Shown: one piece after another, positions 39,585 to 48,188 of the stretch
Position numbering within the stretch: position 1 is the stretch's first letter
Layout of the letters: each line of letters starts with the position of its first letter
Origin: Campylobacterales bacterium
GTDB taxonomy: Bacteria > Campylobacterota > Campylobacteria > Campylobacterales > QNZT01
Reading direction: 5' to 3'
Length of the DNA: 64,000 bases
Assembly: GCA_027023305.1 (NCBI GenBank)
Contig: JALVVR010000048.1
Coordinates: 171,579-235,578 of the forward strand
The notes under the pieces: model-generated
Told to the model about the DNA's origin: nothing
Database searches by the model: none
The model's input: the letters and a program-made list of their open reading frames with translations, nothing else
Position numbers and translations under genes: made by a program

Positions 39585-41468
39585 ATGATAAAAGAAATTT
39601 TTACAAAGAGTCTAAAATCTTTCCAGCGATTTCCACTAGCTATGACTTCATCTTTGCTTGCTACTGCTATTATACTTTATTTTATACAATTTCATATAAA
39701 AGACTTTACTGGTATAAATTTGATTTTAGTAAAACTTGTACTTGTATTTTCTCTTGGATTTTTTGTTTTTACTGCTTTGAAACTTTTAAGATATAGTTTT
39801 GATAGTAAAATTTACAAGATACTTTTTGGAATTGTAGTTACAGGACTTGTTTCTTACTACTTTTTTCTACCAGATATAAACCGATGGCATAGTGTAAATC
39901 TTCAAAAACACTTCTTTTTGTTAGTTGCATCATTTGTAGCTATATTATGGACTCCATTTTTAAAATCAAATTTAAGTGATGAGGATTATTGGGACTATGC
40001 AAAAAAGATAATATTTGCATTTTTTATAGCTGGTTTTTTTACTTTTGTACTTATAGCTGGAGTAAATGTTGCTCTTTTTTCTATAGAAGCACTATTTGAC
40101 TTTAGAATAACTGGTGAGCATATTGGGATGATAAATATATTTATAATAGGTGTCTTTTCAACTTCTTACTTTCTTTCCCAAATTCCAAAAGAACCTCTAT
40201 CATCAAATAATTTAGAAAAAACTTCCACGATAGAGAGATTTTTTACAAGATATATCCTTACTCCTCTCTCCATAGTTTATTTTATCATTCTTTATGTATA
40301 TACTGCAAAAGTTTTGATTAGTATGGATTGGCCAAAAGGTATTTTAGCTTGGCTTATAGTTGCATTTTCATTAGTGGCGATTTTAACCTATCTTTTTTGG
40401 ACTCCATTTTTATCTAAAGAAAAGAGTAGATGGAGAAAAATCGTATGGCTTGGGATACTTTTACAAACAGGTATGCTTTTTACAGCAATCATTATGAGAA
40501 TAAATGCTTACTCTTGGACAATAAATCGATATATGGTATTTGTTTTGGGTATCTGGTTAGCTGGAGTTTCTATCTATTTTCTATTTTTCAAAAAAGCGAA
40601 GATAAAGTGGCTTTTTATCTCCTTAACTATAATCTTAGCCATATCTCAAATAGGAGCATTATCTGCTTATAGTATTAGTAAACATGCACAAACAAAAAGA
40701 CTACTAAATGCAGTAAAAACCTACAAAAACTTAAAAGCTACTAAGCAACCTGTATCTTTAAAACTAAAGTATAATATCTCAAGCATAACAGAGTATCTAT
40801 ACAACCACTTTGGCTTAAAATCACTAAAAAACATCTATCCAAATATAGTAGCCGAGTTTAAAAGCTTAAAAGAAAAAGAGAAAAAGATAAGAAAAGAGCT
40901 AGAAAAAAAGGATTTAGAGTTTGAGTGGGAGGTTTTAAACAAAAGGCTAGATGAGTTATATGGTGGCAGACCACAGAGATTTCCAAACTTTGCAACTAAT
41001 GAGTTAGGATTTAGATTTGTTTACCAGTGGGATTATAAAAACCAAGAGCTAAAAGAAAAGGAGCCTACATTTTATCAGTATGCAATCATAAAATCAAAAA
41101 AACAAATCCTAGCAGAAGATATACAAGAGTTTAACTACCTAGTTAGACTTGACTATATTTCAGATTCACCAAAAGAGATATATATAAAAAATCTTGATAC
41201 TTATATCTTTGTAAAAGATGGGCTTTTAAAAATCAAAAGAAAAGATGAAGAGGTGGTTTTTAAACTATTTGAACTAGTAAAAAATCTCTCTAAAAAGTAT
41301 GATACCATAAAAGAAGACTTAAAGCCTTCTGAGCTAACACTTCAAAAAAATACCAAATCACTCAAAGTAAGAGTTGAGTTTGATAACATCAGGGTCTTTA
41401 TCAGCAAAAAAAGAAAAAATATCTTCTTAAATGCAATACTGCTTTTTGAGGTAAAGCATGACAAGTAG
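39585..41468 (+). CDS. DUF4153-like polytopic membrane protein
   Basis: 627 residues. Residues ~15-365 contain about ten hydrophobic segments (for example YFIQFHIKDF, FFVFTALKLL, GFFTFVLIAGVNVALF, ILAWLIVAFSLVAILTYLFW). From ~370 to the end it is soluble, highly charged and rich in Lys/Glu helices. The membrane part resembles proteins annotated DUF4153; function is unknown. It is the first gene after the NFACT stop and the first inside the segment bounded by the two NFACT 3' ends. Confidence 0.65.
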   Translation: MIKEIFTKSLKSFQRFPLAMTSSLLATAIILYFIQFHIKDFTGINLILVKLVLVFSLGFFVFTALKLLRYSFDSKIYKILFGIVVTGLVSYYFFLPDINRWHSVNLQKHFFLLVASFVAILWTPFLKSNLSDEDYWDYAKKIIFAFFIAGFFTFVLIAGVNVALFSIEALFDFRITGEHIGMINIFIIGVFSTSYFLSQIPKEPLSSNNLEKTSTIERFFTRYILTPLSIVYFIILYVYTAKVLISMDWPKGILAWLIVAFSLVAILTYLFWTPFLSKEKSRWRKIVWLGILLQTGMLFTAIIMRINAYSWTINRYMVFVLGIWLAGVSIYFLFFKKAKIKWLFISLTIILAISQIGALSAYSISKHAQTKRLLNAVKTYKNLKATKQPVSLKLKYNISSITEYLYNHFGLKSLKNIYPNIVAEFKSLKEKEKKIRKELEKKDLEFEWEVLNKRLDELYGGRPQRFPNFATNELGFRFVYQWDYKNQELKEKEPTFYQYAIIKSKKQILAEDIQEFNYLVRLDYISDSPKEIYIKNLDTYIFVKDGLLKIKRKDEEVVFKLFELVKNLSKKYDTIKEDLKPSELTLQKNTKSLKVRVEFDNIRVFISKKRKNIFLNAILLFEVKHDK

Positions 41469-41511
41469 TACTTTAAATATTGGATATTAGTGAAAAAGGT
41501 AAATATAAAAT

Positions 41512-41835
41512 ATGGTTAGATTACTTGGTATTTTATTTATATCTTTATCGATATTTTTATATTTTAAACTTAACAGCAAAATATATAGAGTCAATACTAT
41601 TTTTGATATATCCCTAAGTAGTTTAAGGGTTCTTTCTTGGAGTGAAAACTGGAGTTTAAATGGAGATGGTGAGATAGTAGCCACCTTAGAGATAACTAAG
41701 GAAGACTACAATAAATTAGCTCCAATAGACAAAAATGTTATAATAAAGATGCATAAACCTAGCGAAGATAAGGTTTTGATAAAATATAAAGACAAAAGTA
41801 GATTTTATCTTTATGGGTATTATAGTACTAAATGA
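41512..41835 (+). CDS. Small protein with N-terminal membrane segment, unknown
   Basis: 107 residues. Residues 3-18 (RLLGILFISLSIFLYF) form one hydrophobic segment or uncleaved signal; the rest is soluble with a beta-rich, Lys/Glu look. No family recognised. The ribosome site (AAAGG) is 12 nt upstream, somewhat far. It overlaps the next gene by 4 nt (ATGA), so it heads a packed small-gene operon that runs to 43968. Confidence 0.55.
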   Translation: MVRLLGILFISLSIFLYFKLNSKIYRVNTIFDISLSSLRVLSWSENWSLNGDGEIVATLEITKEDYNKLAPIDKNVIIKMHKPSEDKVLIKYKDKSRFYLYGYYSTK

Positions 41836-42197
41836 AATACAAAAACATAAACTCAGCAATCCACAACTTTGGGCATAGCTTTTTTAGTTTAATCAATTAT
41901 ATTGAAGATAGTTATATAATCGATGAGTTAGGTAAAATTCATAAAAAAGGGTATGATATAAAAATAGATTGGTTAAATATAGAGTTTGAACCAAAACAGA
42001 TGTTAAATAGCAAAATTGAAAAAAGCATAATCTATTATGCTAATATTTTAGAAAATTTTTTGTTAAAACAAGATGTTTTGCTACAAAAGATTACCACTTT
42101 ATATTTTGTTTGGAATAGTGAAGAGAATGATAAATATATGAAAGCAACTGATGATAGAGGTAAAAGTTATAAGATTAAAATTGCAAATACTCTTTAA
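41832..42197 (+). CDS. Hypothetical protein of the small-gene array
   Basis: 121 residues, soluble. It begins with INSAIHNFGHSFFSLINYIE and contains a long amphipathic helix around residues 60-85. The length and composition resemble immunity proteins of polymorphic-toxin loci, but I do not recognise the family. Translation is coupled to the previous gene by ATGA overlap. Codon use is markedly A/T-rich. Confidence 0.5.
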   Translation: MKYKNINSAIHNFGHSFFSLINYIEDSYIIDELGKIHKKGYDIKIDWLNIEFEPKQMLNSKIEKSIIYYANILENFLLKQDVLLQKITTLYFVWNSEENDKYMKATDDRGKSYKIKIANTL

Positions 42198-42205
42198 GAG
42201 CAATT

Positions 42206-42568
42206 ATGATTAGTTTAGATGAAATTTTTAACAAATATGAGGGTGTCTTAAAAAGCAAAGGCATATCATATGTAGATGAACCACATAGAACAATTATTGC
42301 TATTTATAGTGTGCAAGGCATTTTAGATAATGGCAGATTTGAGTATCTATTTGAAAGTAAGTTTAACGATGGAATGTCCATAGAGGTTTTTTATAAAAGT
42401 TACGAAAATATTGGGCTAGATAAAATGGTAAAACTTTTAGCAAAAGCCTATGGGAAAAGAGATAATTTAAAAGAATTAGGATTGCTAAATGAAGATATGT
42501 TTAAACTAAGCGATGAGGTTTGGCAAAAGTTAGAAGAGTTTACAACAAAAAATAGAATATTATGCTAA
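42206..42568 (+). CDS. DUF4375/DMP19-like small protein
   Basis: 120 residues, soluble, acidic. The stretch IYSVQGILDNGRFEYLFESK followed by an Asp-rich helix and IGLDKMVKLLAKAYG resembles the DUF4375 (DMP19-like) fold, where a NGGF-Q-F motif is followed by a helix pair; here it reads DNGRFEYLF. Members often sit in immunity or addiction arrays. The match is by pattern only. It overlaps the following gene by 7 nt. Confidence 0.5.
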   Translation: MISLDEIFNKYEGVLKSKGISYVDEPHRTIIAIYSVQGILDNGRFEYLFESKFNDGMSIEVFYKSYENIGLDKMVKLLAKAYGKRDNLKELGLLNEDMFKLSDEVWQKLEEFTTKNRILC

Positions 42569-42930
42569 AGATAGAACAAGAGATTTTAGCTCTATTTGAA
42601 AAAATATTTCCAAAATTAATAGAGGTAATACAAACTTCTATAAAACAAGCACAAAAAGTAGAAAGAGAGTTTACTGGTGTTGGGACTTTTGTTTCTTTTT
42701 TCTATGAAAATACTGATATGTTCAGCAATAAAATTTTAAAAAGTAAAAGATATAACTCTGTGATTATCAAATCAAAAGAGTTAGAACACGACTGCCCTGT
42801 TGATATTGTTTTTGGTAAAAATGGGCTTATTGATTATATCGAACTTTCAATGGGGATAAGGGAGAAAAAATACCCTAAAGAGTATGAGATTTGTTATAAT
42901 GAGCCTAATGTTATTGCTGACAAAGGTTGA
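42562..42930 (+). CDS. Hypothetical protein of the small-gene array, immunity-like
   Basis: 122 residues, soluble. An N-terminal helix is followed by VEREFTGVGTFVSFFYEN, then CPVDIVFGKNGLIDYIELSM and a C-terminal acidic tail. A pattern of TGVG-F-F, then a hydrophobic strand and a DGLIDYLE-like strand is common to small immunity-type proteins, but no named family is claimed. It lies 3 nt before the EF-Tu-like gene. Confidence 0.5.
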   Translation: MLKIEQEILALFEKIFPKLIEVIQTSIKQAQKVEREFTGVGTFVSFFYENTDMFSNKILKSKRYNSVIIKSKELEHDCPVDIVFGKNGLIDYIELSMGIREKKYPKEYEICYNEPNVIADKG

Positions 42931-42933
42931 AAA

Positions 42934-43260
42934 ATGAAAAATAGTATTTCTGTCAAAGCAAAACTTTGTTTGCTACCAACAAGTAATGGCGGAAGAAGCA
43001 ACCCTATATTTGGACCAGGTAGTTATAGACCTAATCATAATTTTGGCAAAATTGAAAATAGATTTATGTATATAGGATTTATAGAGATGTCAAAAGAATT
43101 TTATCTTAAGCCAGGAGAGTGTGCTGAGGTCAGGGTAGATTTTTTAAAGAGATGGCCTGAACTTGTTAAAAAACTAACTCTTGGTAGAAAGTGGTATATA
43201 CAAGAGGGTGCAAAAGTTGTAGGTATAGCAACTGTTTTGGAGATTTTGGATGATATATAA
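42934..43260 (+). CDS. Stand-alone EF-Tu domain III-like protein
   Basis: 108 residues. It reads like the third (beta-barrel) domain of elongation factor Tu alone: KAKLCLLPTSNGGRSNPIF, SYRPNHNFG, then LKPGECAEVRVDFL and GRKWYIQEGAKVVGIATVLE, in the same order and spacing as GGR-TPF, YRPQFYF, MPGD and REGGRTVGAGVV in EF-Tu. There is no GTPase domain, so it is no translation factor. Possible roles are a decoy for toxins that bind EF-Tu, or binding of EF-Ts or aminoacyl-tRNA. It sits in the array of immunity-like genes. The fold assignment is firm; the role is inference. Confidence 0.72.
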   Translation: MKNSISVKAKLCLLPTSNGGRSNPIFGPGSYRPNHNFGKIENRFMYIGFIEMSKEFYLKPGECAEVRVDFLKRWPELVKKLTLGRKWYIQEGAKVVGIATVLEILDDI

Positions 43261-43486
43261 AACCCTATTTGAAACAAGCGATTATTGGCAAGATTTGATA
43301 ATTTCTAAAAGTTTTACATTTTTATTCATGGTAGCTATTACTATTTTGCTTATTTTTTTGTATATCAGAGAGATTAAAAAGTTTTCTATGACTTTAGAGC
43401 AAAAGATAAAGTTTGGGTTTGTGGTTGTTGCTTTTTTCTACTGGGACTTTATAGATTTATCCAGAGATAGAGTATCAAAACAGTAA
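43250..43486 (+). CDS. Small membrane protein, unknown
   Basis: 78 residues with one or two hydrophobic segments (FTFLFMVAITILLIFLYI at ~24-41 and FGFVVVAFFYWDFIDL at ~55-70). It overlaps the EF-Tu-like gene by 11 nt and precedes a secreted-protein gene by 17 nt. No family recognised. Confidence 0.45.
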   Translation: MIYKTLFETSDYWQDLIISKSFTFLFMVAITILLIFLYIREIKKFSMTLEQKIKFGFVVVAFFYWDFIDLSRDRVSKQ

Positions 43487-43503
43487 ACCATCAGGAGAAA
43501 AAA

Positions 43504-43968
43504 ATGAAAAATAAAATTCTAATTATACTTTTTTTAGTTTCAACTACACTATTTGCTGGATTTGGTTATAACAGTATTTATGATGTCAATATCTATGATA
43601 TTAATACAGGGTTGTATTATAAATCGATAACAAAAAAACCTAAAGACTCTGGATTTAGTATTATCAAGTCCTCCCAAAATATGTTTACTTGTAATATAAA
43701 TATTTATAACCCTAAAACCAAAAAATCTGTAACTATATTTAAAGACAATAGTAAAAATATCATAGATTTTTTGTTTGAAATGAAATTTAAGAAAGATAGC
43801 ATAGTGTACTTTAATATAAATAACAACATCAAAAATAATAATAATATCCAAAATAGACAGATAAAAGATAAGCTATTGATTTCAACCTACGATAGAGGTA
43901 AACAAGAGACTACCTTATGGAGTTGTAAAAAAAATGGTAGATTTAAGATAGAGAGTTATGATTGGTAA
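43504..43968 (+). CDS. Small exported protein, unknown
   Basis: 154 residues with a typical signal peptide (KNKILIILFLVSTTLFAGFG, cleavage near residue 18). The mature part is Asn/Lys/Tyr-rich and beta-like, with two cysteines (near residues 61 and 144) that could form a disulfide. AGGAG precedes the ATG. The stop codon lies exactly at the junction with the truncated NFACT copy (GATTGGTAA, then the repeat), so its C-terminus may have been set by the recombination event. Confidence 0.5.
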   Translation: MKNKILIILFLVSTTLFAGFGYNSIYDVNIYDINTGLYYKSITKKPKDSGFSIIKSSQNMFTCNINIYNPKTKKSVTIFKDNSKNIIDFLFEMKFKKDSIVYFNINNNIKNNNNIQNRQIKDKLLISTYDRGKQETTLWSCKKNGRFKIESYDW

Positions 43969-44059
43969 AAAATCTCTAAATTTTGATATAATCGAATTTG
44001 GAGTAAAATTTTGTGTCAACTATGTTGATTATAAGACGATAGGAGTTTTAAAGGACTAA
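43965..44059 (+). pseudogene. Truncated, diverged second copy of the NFACT gene 3' end
   Basis: 43965-44020 matches 39383-39438 at 50 of 56 positions. The match then resumes at 39523 with TATGTTGATTATAA, so 84 bp (28 codons, in frame) are missing, bounded by a short GT-AAC microrepeat. It encodes KKSLNFDIIEFGVKFCV then NYVDYKTIGVLKD and a stop. It has no start codon. The AAGGA just before its stop is the ribosome site of the next gene, which suggests that the ancestral order was NFACT followed directly by that gene. Confidence 0.85.
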
Positions 44060-44062
44060 AAA

Positions 44063-44395
44063 ATGGCCGTATCAGCACTTGGAAATATAATCTTTGTCAA
44101 CCAAAATATGCAAATTGCTGCAACTAAGCAGTTAGATTTTCAAGGTAGAGTAGATTTTCAAAACCTAGTAGCTGCTGCAACCGTAAATGACAAAGAAAAA
44201 GAGATTGAAGACTTAGCAGATTTAAACGAAGATGTCATGATAAAAGAAGATTTGGAACACAATAAACAAAATAGTGATACAAGTAGTGGAGAAAAAGAAG
44301 AAGAGGAAAAAGCAGTTATAAATATGGCTAAAAAAAACAAGTCAGATATAGATGAGGATGACGGACTTCCTCACCTATTAGATATAAGAGTTTAG
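44063..44395 (+). CDS. Conserved-looking small acidic protein, unknown
   Basis: 110 residues. It begins with SALGNIIFVNQNMQIAATKQ and a LDFQGRVDFQNL segment, then becomes strongly acidic and low-complexity (Glu/Asp/Lys, probably disordered), ending in GLPHLLDIRV. I have the impression that Campylobacterota carry similar short proteins near this place, but no function is known. Its ribosome site lies inside the NFACT remnant. It is convergent with the SulP gene. Confidence 0.6.
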   Translation: MAVSALGNIIFVNQNMQIAATKQLDFQGRVDFQNLVAAATVNDKEKEIEDLADLNEDVMIKEDLEHNKQNSDTSSGEKEEEEKAVINMAKKNKSDIDEDDGLPHLLDIRV

Positions 44396-44406
44396 TTAAA
44401 ACTTCT

Positions 44407-45987
44407 CTAAATATTTGCTGCAACTTTATAAGTTGGGTCATTTTCTTCATAAGAACAGTATGGACCTGCATCTTTTAAAAGATTTTTACAATCCTTACTC
44501 AGATATCTTAGTTGTAAAGTTTTACCATTTTGTTTATACTTTTTAGTTATAGCATCTATCGCTTCAACTCCACTTATATCCATAACTCTTGCATTTTTAA
44601 AATCTATGATGATATTTTTTGGATCATTTTCTATATCGAATAGTTCGTTAAAAGATGCAACAGAACCAAAAAACAAAGGTCCTTCTAACTCATATACTTT
44701 TGTATCTTTACCCTCATCATGAGTCCTTACATAAACTCTTGCATGTTGCCAAGCAAAAACAAGTGCTGAGATAATAATCCCAGCGATAACAGCAACTGCT
44801 AAATCAAAAAATACTGTGATAATAGTAACAACCACCAACACAAAAGCATCAGCTTTTGGCATATATTTAAGCCTACTTACACTACTAAACTCAAAAGTTC
44901 CGATACTTACCATAAACATTATCCCAACCAAAACAGCAACAGGTATAGTACCTATCAAAGCACTTAAAGAGATGACAAAAAGTATCAAAAGAACTGAAGC
45001 TGTAAAACTTGAAAGCCTTCCTAATCCTCCAGAAGTGAAGTTTATAACACTTTGCCCTATCATAGCACAACCTGCCATTCCTCCAAAAAGACCAGCTGTT
45101 GTGTTTGCACATCCAAGAGCAACTGCCTCTTTATTCCCACTACCTCTACTTCCACTCATCTCATCAAGTACTGAAAGAGTTAGCAAAGACTCAATAAGTC
45201 CTACAAGTGCTACTATGATAGAGTAAGGAAGTATCATCTTAAAGCTCTCCCAAGTAAAAAGATTAGAATCTGGCATAACAAAGTGAGGTAACCCTCCACT
45301 AATGTCAGCTAAACTAGTAACTGTTTTTGTATCTATTTTTAAAAAGTAAACTCCAGCTGTTATAGTAACTATCGCTATAAGTCCAGCAGGAATTGCCTTA
45401 GTGATTTTTGGTAAAAAATACATAATAGCCATAGTTAAACCTATGATAATATACATCTCAGAGTTTTGAGTAAATGAAGCTACAATCATCTCCCATGTGG
45501 AGTTAATACCACTTAAATCTTTTGGTTTTAAAAATTTAAGTTGAGCTAAAGCTATCACAATAGCAAGTCCATTTACAAATCCAAAAAGAGCTGGTTGAGG
45601 AACAAGTCTGATAAACTTAGCAAACCTAAAAGCACCGACTAAAATCTGCCAAATCCCAGCAAGTATAGAAGTCAAAAGTATGTAGTGAAGTATCATGACA
45701 CTAAGCTCTTCACCACTAAGGTTTGGGTACATTTGCTTTACTGCAAGTCCAAGTCCAACAAATACTACTGCCACACTACCAGTAGCACCACTTATCATCC
45801 CAGGTTTTCCACCAAAAAGTGAAGTAATAAGTCCTATAATAAAAGCTGCATAAAGCCCAACAAGTGGACTAACTCCAGCTATAAAACTAAAAGCTATCGC
45901 TTCTGGTACAAGTGCAACTGCAACAACCATACCTGATAAAATGTCATTTTTTATATTTTGAGCTGAATAATTTTTTAAAGTAATCAA
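44407..45987 (-). CDS. SulP family anion transporter with STAS domain
   Basis: 526 residues. Multiple membrane helices carry the SulP marks VPEAIAFSFIAGVSPLVGLY (~29-48) and GKPGMISGATGSVAVVFVG; the other helices include LLTLSVLDEMSG. A short STAS domain occupies residues ~425-500 (NIIIDFKNARVMDISGVEAI). The substrate could be sulfate or bicarbonate. The chain length is at the short end for the family. It lies 75 bp after rtcB. Confidence 0.9.
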   Translation of the reverse strand: MITLKNYSAQNIKNDILSGMVVAVALVPEAIAFSFIAGVSPLVGLYAAFIIGLITSLFGGKPGMISGATGSVAVVFVGLGLAVKQMYPNLSGEELSVMILHYILLTSILAGIWQILVGAFRFAKFIRLVPQPALFGFVNGLAIVIALAQLKFLKPKDLSGINSTWEMIVASFTQNSEMYIIIGLTMAIMYFLPKITKAIPAGLIAIVTITAGVYFLKIDTKTVTSLADISGGLPHFVMPDSNLFTWESFKMILPYSIIVALVGLIESLLTLSVLDEMSGSRGSGNKEAVALGCANTTAGLFGGMAGCAMIGQSVINFTSGGLGRLSSFTASVLLILFVISLSALIGTIPVAVLVGIMFMVSIGTFEFSSVSRLKYMPKADAFVLVVVTIITVFFDLAVAVIAGIIISALVFAWQHARVYVRTHDEGKDTKVYELEGPLFFGSVASFNELFDIENDPKNIIIDFKNARVMDISGVEAIDAITKKYKQNGKTLQLRYLSKDCKNLLKDAGPYCSYEENDPTYKVAANI

Positions 45988-46062
45988 AACTAAAATCCTT
46001 ATGTTTAAAAGTTGTGGGATTTTAGCTAAGTATTCTAAAAAGTGCGATTCTATACTCTTTAG

Positions 46063-47394
46063 CTAATATTTACTATTATCCTTAACATTAATCAACACCT
46101 TAATATGCTCTTCAACCTCTACCAAATCATCTTGTAACCTCATCACTTCATAAATATCTTTATAAGCAAAAGGTGACTCATCTAAAGTATTTTCATCTAC
46201 TGTTCCTTTGATGCCTTGCATTGAGTTTTCAAACTTTTCTAGCGAGATATTTGCCTTAGCCTTTTTACGACTCATAACTCGTCCTGCTCCATGAGATGAT
46301 GAAGATAGAGAGTCTTCACACCCCTTTCCAATCACTACAAAAGAACCATCTCTCATGTTGCCAGGGATTACACCTCTCATACCCTTTTTAGCATGAGTTG
46401 CTCCTTTTCTATGTATCCACTCTCCTCTATCTTCATCATACTCTGCATGATTGTGATTTTTGTTTATAAACCTAGTTTCATCATCATACTTAAACTCAAA
46501 TGAACCACCAAATGCTTCATTTAAAATATCATGAATAACAAAAATCATCCTCTTTCTGTTTTCCAAAGCAAACTCTAATGCAAAGTTTTGGTCTTTGATA
46601 TACTCTTTTCCAAGCTCTGAGTTAACATCAAGAGGTAAAATCTCTTTGATATTATCTACTTTAGCTTTTTTAAGAAGTGCTAACTTTTGCTTAGAAGTGA
46701 ACTTTTTAAGAGCTTTTTCAAACCCCTCTGGATTTTTCTCTTTAAAAACTCTGTTTCGCTCCTTAAAATCAGTAACTAAAGCTTCTAACTTTCCTTCACT
46801 AGGATTTTTAAGCTCATAAGCTTTGCTCATATAATAAGTTGCTATCTTATGCCCAAAACCTCGACTACCTGAGTGAATAACAATCCAAGCCCTCTCATCA
46901 GCTCCATACCCTATCTCTATAAAGTGATTTCCTCCTCCAAGAGTTCCTATCTGTTTTAATCCCGTAGAGTTTAAAACATGCTCAGCAAACTCTGTTTTAG
47001 GAAGCTCAATAGAGAGTGATTGATTATTTTTATGTTTTTTAAATCCAAGAGGTATTCTCTTTATGATTTGCTCATATATAAAATCTGCCTTACTCTCTAT
47101 CTGCTCTTTTGTATAGTCACTCTTATAAGCACACATACCACACCCTATATCAAATCCTACAAACTGAGGTACAATCATATCCTTAGCTGAACATACCCCA
47201 CCAATAGGCATAGTATAACCAGCATGAGAATCAGGCATCAAAGCCCCATAAGTTACATAAGGCTCTGCTAAAACATTGTAAAACTGATTTATAGTTATAT
47301 CATCCAAAAGTTCTGCATATATTTTATATGGTGTATTGGTTTGTTGAAACTTTTTGTGGTCAATCTCATTAAATCCATACTCTTTCAAGTTCAT
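46063..47394 (-). CDS. rtcB: RNA-splicing ligase RtcB, full-length copy
   Basis: 443 residues. It is a GTP/Mn2+-dependent ligase joining 2',3'-cyclic phosphate to 5'-OH ends. Active-site elements: GFDIGCGMCAYKS (metal cysteine), GTLGGGNHFIEIG, VIHSGSRGFGHKIA, the HNHAEYD loop, and SSSHGAGRVMSRKKA with the guanylylated histidine. An AAAGGAG site precedes the ATG. A 15-bp site, nearly identical to that in the rtcB2-regulator intergenic region, lies 46 nt upstream, so it has its own promoter although it is co-directional with the rtcB2-prfH operon. Confidence 0.95.
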   Translation of the reverse strand: MNLKEYGFNEIDHKKFQQTNTPYKIYAELLDDITINQFYNVLAEPYVTYGALMPDSHAGYTMPIGGVCSAKDMIVPQFVGFDIGCGMCAYKSDYTKEQIESKADFIYEQIIKRIPLGFKKHKNNQSLSIELPKTEFAEHVLNSTGLKQIGTLGGGNHFIEIGYGADERAWIVIHSGSRGFGHKIATYYMSKAYELKNPSEGKLEALVTDFKERNRVFKEKNPEGFEKALKKFTSKQKLALLKKAKVDNIKEILPLDVNSELGKEYIKDQNFALEFALENRKRMIFVIHDILNEAFGGSFEFKYDDETRFINKNHNHAEYDEDRGEWIHRKGATHAKKGMRGVIPGNMRDGSFVVIGKGCEDSLSSSSHGAGRVMSRKKAKANISLEKFENSMQGIKGTVDENTLDESPFAYKDIYEVMRLQDDLVEVEEHIKVLINVKDNSKY

Positions 47395-47440
47395 TTTTTC
47401 TCCTTTTTATATTGTTAAGAGTATCTTAGTAAGTTTTTTG

Positions 47441-47455
47441 GACATATAGTGACCG
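47441..47455 (-). promoter_or_regulatory. Shared 15-bp site upstream of rtcB
   Basis: CGGTCACTATATGTC on the minus strand, separated from the rtcB ATG by 46 nt. It differs by one base from the site before the rtcB2 leader ORF, at identical spacing. Its TATAT core could overlap the -10 element, so it may be an operator or an activator-promoter element for the WYL-type regulator encoded at 49990. Confidence 0.6.
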
Positions 47456-47474
47456 AAAGTTATTTATTTTTGAT

Positions 47475-48188
47475 TTAGCACTTTTTAACATCTCTTTTTT
47501 TAGGAAGTTTTTTAAAACTATAACAGTCAAATCCCTTACCTTGAGCTAAAATCTTATCATCTATCTGCTCTAATTCTGTATCTTCTCTTTGTGCTCCTAA
47601 ATACATACTAAGTTTTTGAAAAGCTTCCATAGGTGGCACTATTTTAGCAAACCTGTACTTTTTTAGCTGAGGATGAAGAATTGTTTTTATCATTTCTTTT
47701 ATAGTATCATTTTTCACACACTTTGATGACTCAACAACAAAATAAGCTACATCATACAATTCAAAAATCTTTTTATACTCCCAAAACTTTTCACTAAAGT
47801 ACTCTTTAGCTATATTTGTTATAGAGTGTTTTTTACCAAATAAACCAAATTTATAACCTATGTTTTCTAACATTATTTCTTTCGTTGAAGATATATGCTC
47901 TTTTAGATAAATCTCAAATGACTCTAAATCATAAAAATACTCATCTCTTTCACTACCCTCTATCTCTACATGAATAAAAGGATAAATCTCACCACAAAAG
48001 CCTACAACATCAAAAAACAACCATATCTTAAACCACTTTTGCTTTTTAAAGATAGAGAAAGACAAAGGCTCTCCCCATCTACAATCTTCTTGTACTACTT
48101 TAGTTACTCTTTCAAACCTTAATTTTTCATCTATTCCATAAGCTATGCCTATATCATAGTAGTCTTGGAATTTTGAGATTATTTTCAT
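47475..48188 (-). CDS. Uncharacterised protein coupled to prfH
   Basis: 237 residues, soluble. It opens with KIISKFQDYYDIGIAYGIDE and contains a GFCGEIYPFI strand and many aromatic residues. I have the impression of a scattered family in bacteria and phages with the same start, without known function. No catalytic motif can be named. Its ATG overlaps the prfH stop by 4 nt, making it the third gene of the rtcB2-prfH operon and a likely partner in RNA repair or translation rescue. An 80-bp gap with the shared site separates it from rtcB. Confidence 0.65.
   Translation of the reverse strand: MKIISKFQDYYDIGIAYGIDEKLRFERVTKVVQEDCRWGEPLSFSIFKKQKWFKIWLFFDVVGFCGEIYPFIHVEIEGSERDEYFYDLESFEIYLKEHISSTKEIMLENIGYKFGLFGKKHSITNIAKEYFSEKFWEYKKIFELYDVAYFVVESSKCVKNDTIKEMIKTILHPQLKKYRFAKIVPPMEAFQKLSMYLGAQREDTELEQIDDKILAQGKGFDCYSFKKLPKKRDVKKC

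Noticed and set aside
43549-43851. 100-codon minus-strand frame opposite the exported protein gene
   Set aside because: No ribosome site and antisense to a gene with signal peptide and good start; judged a shadow frame.
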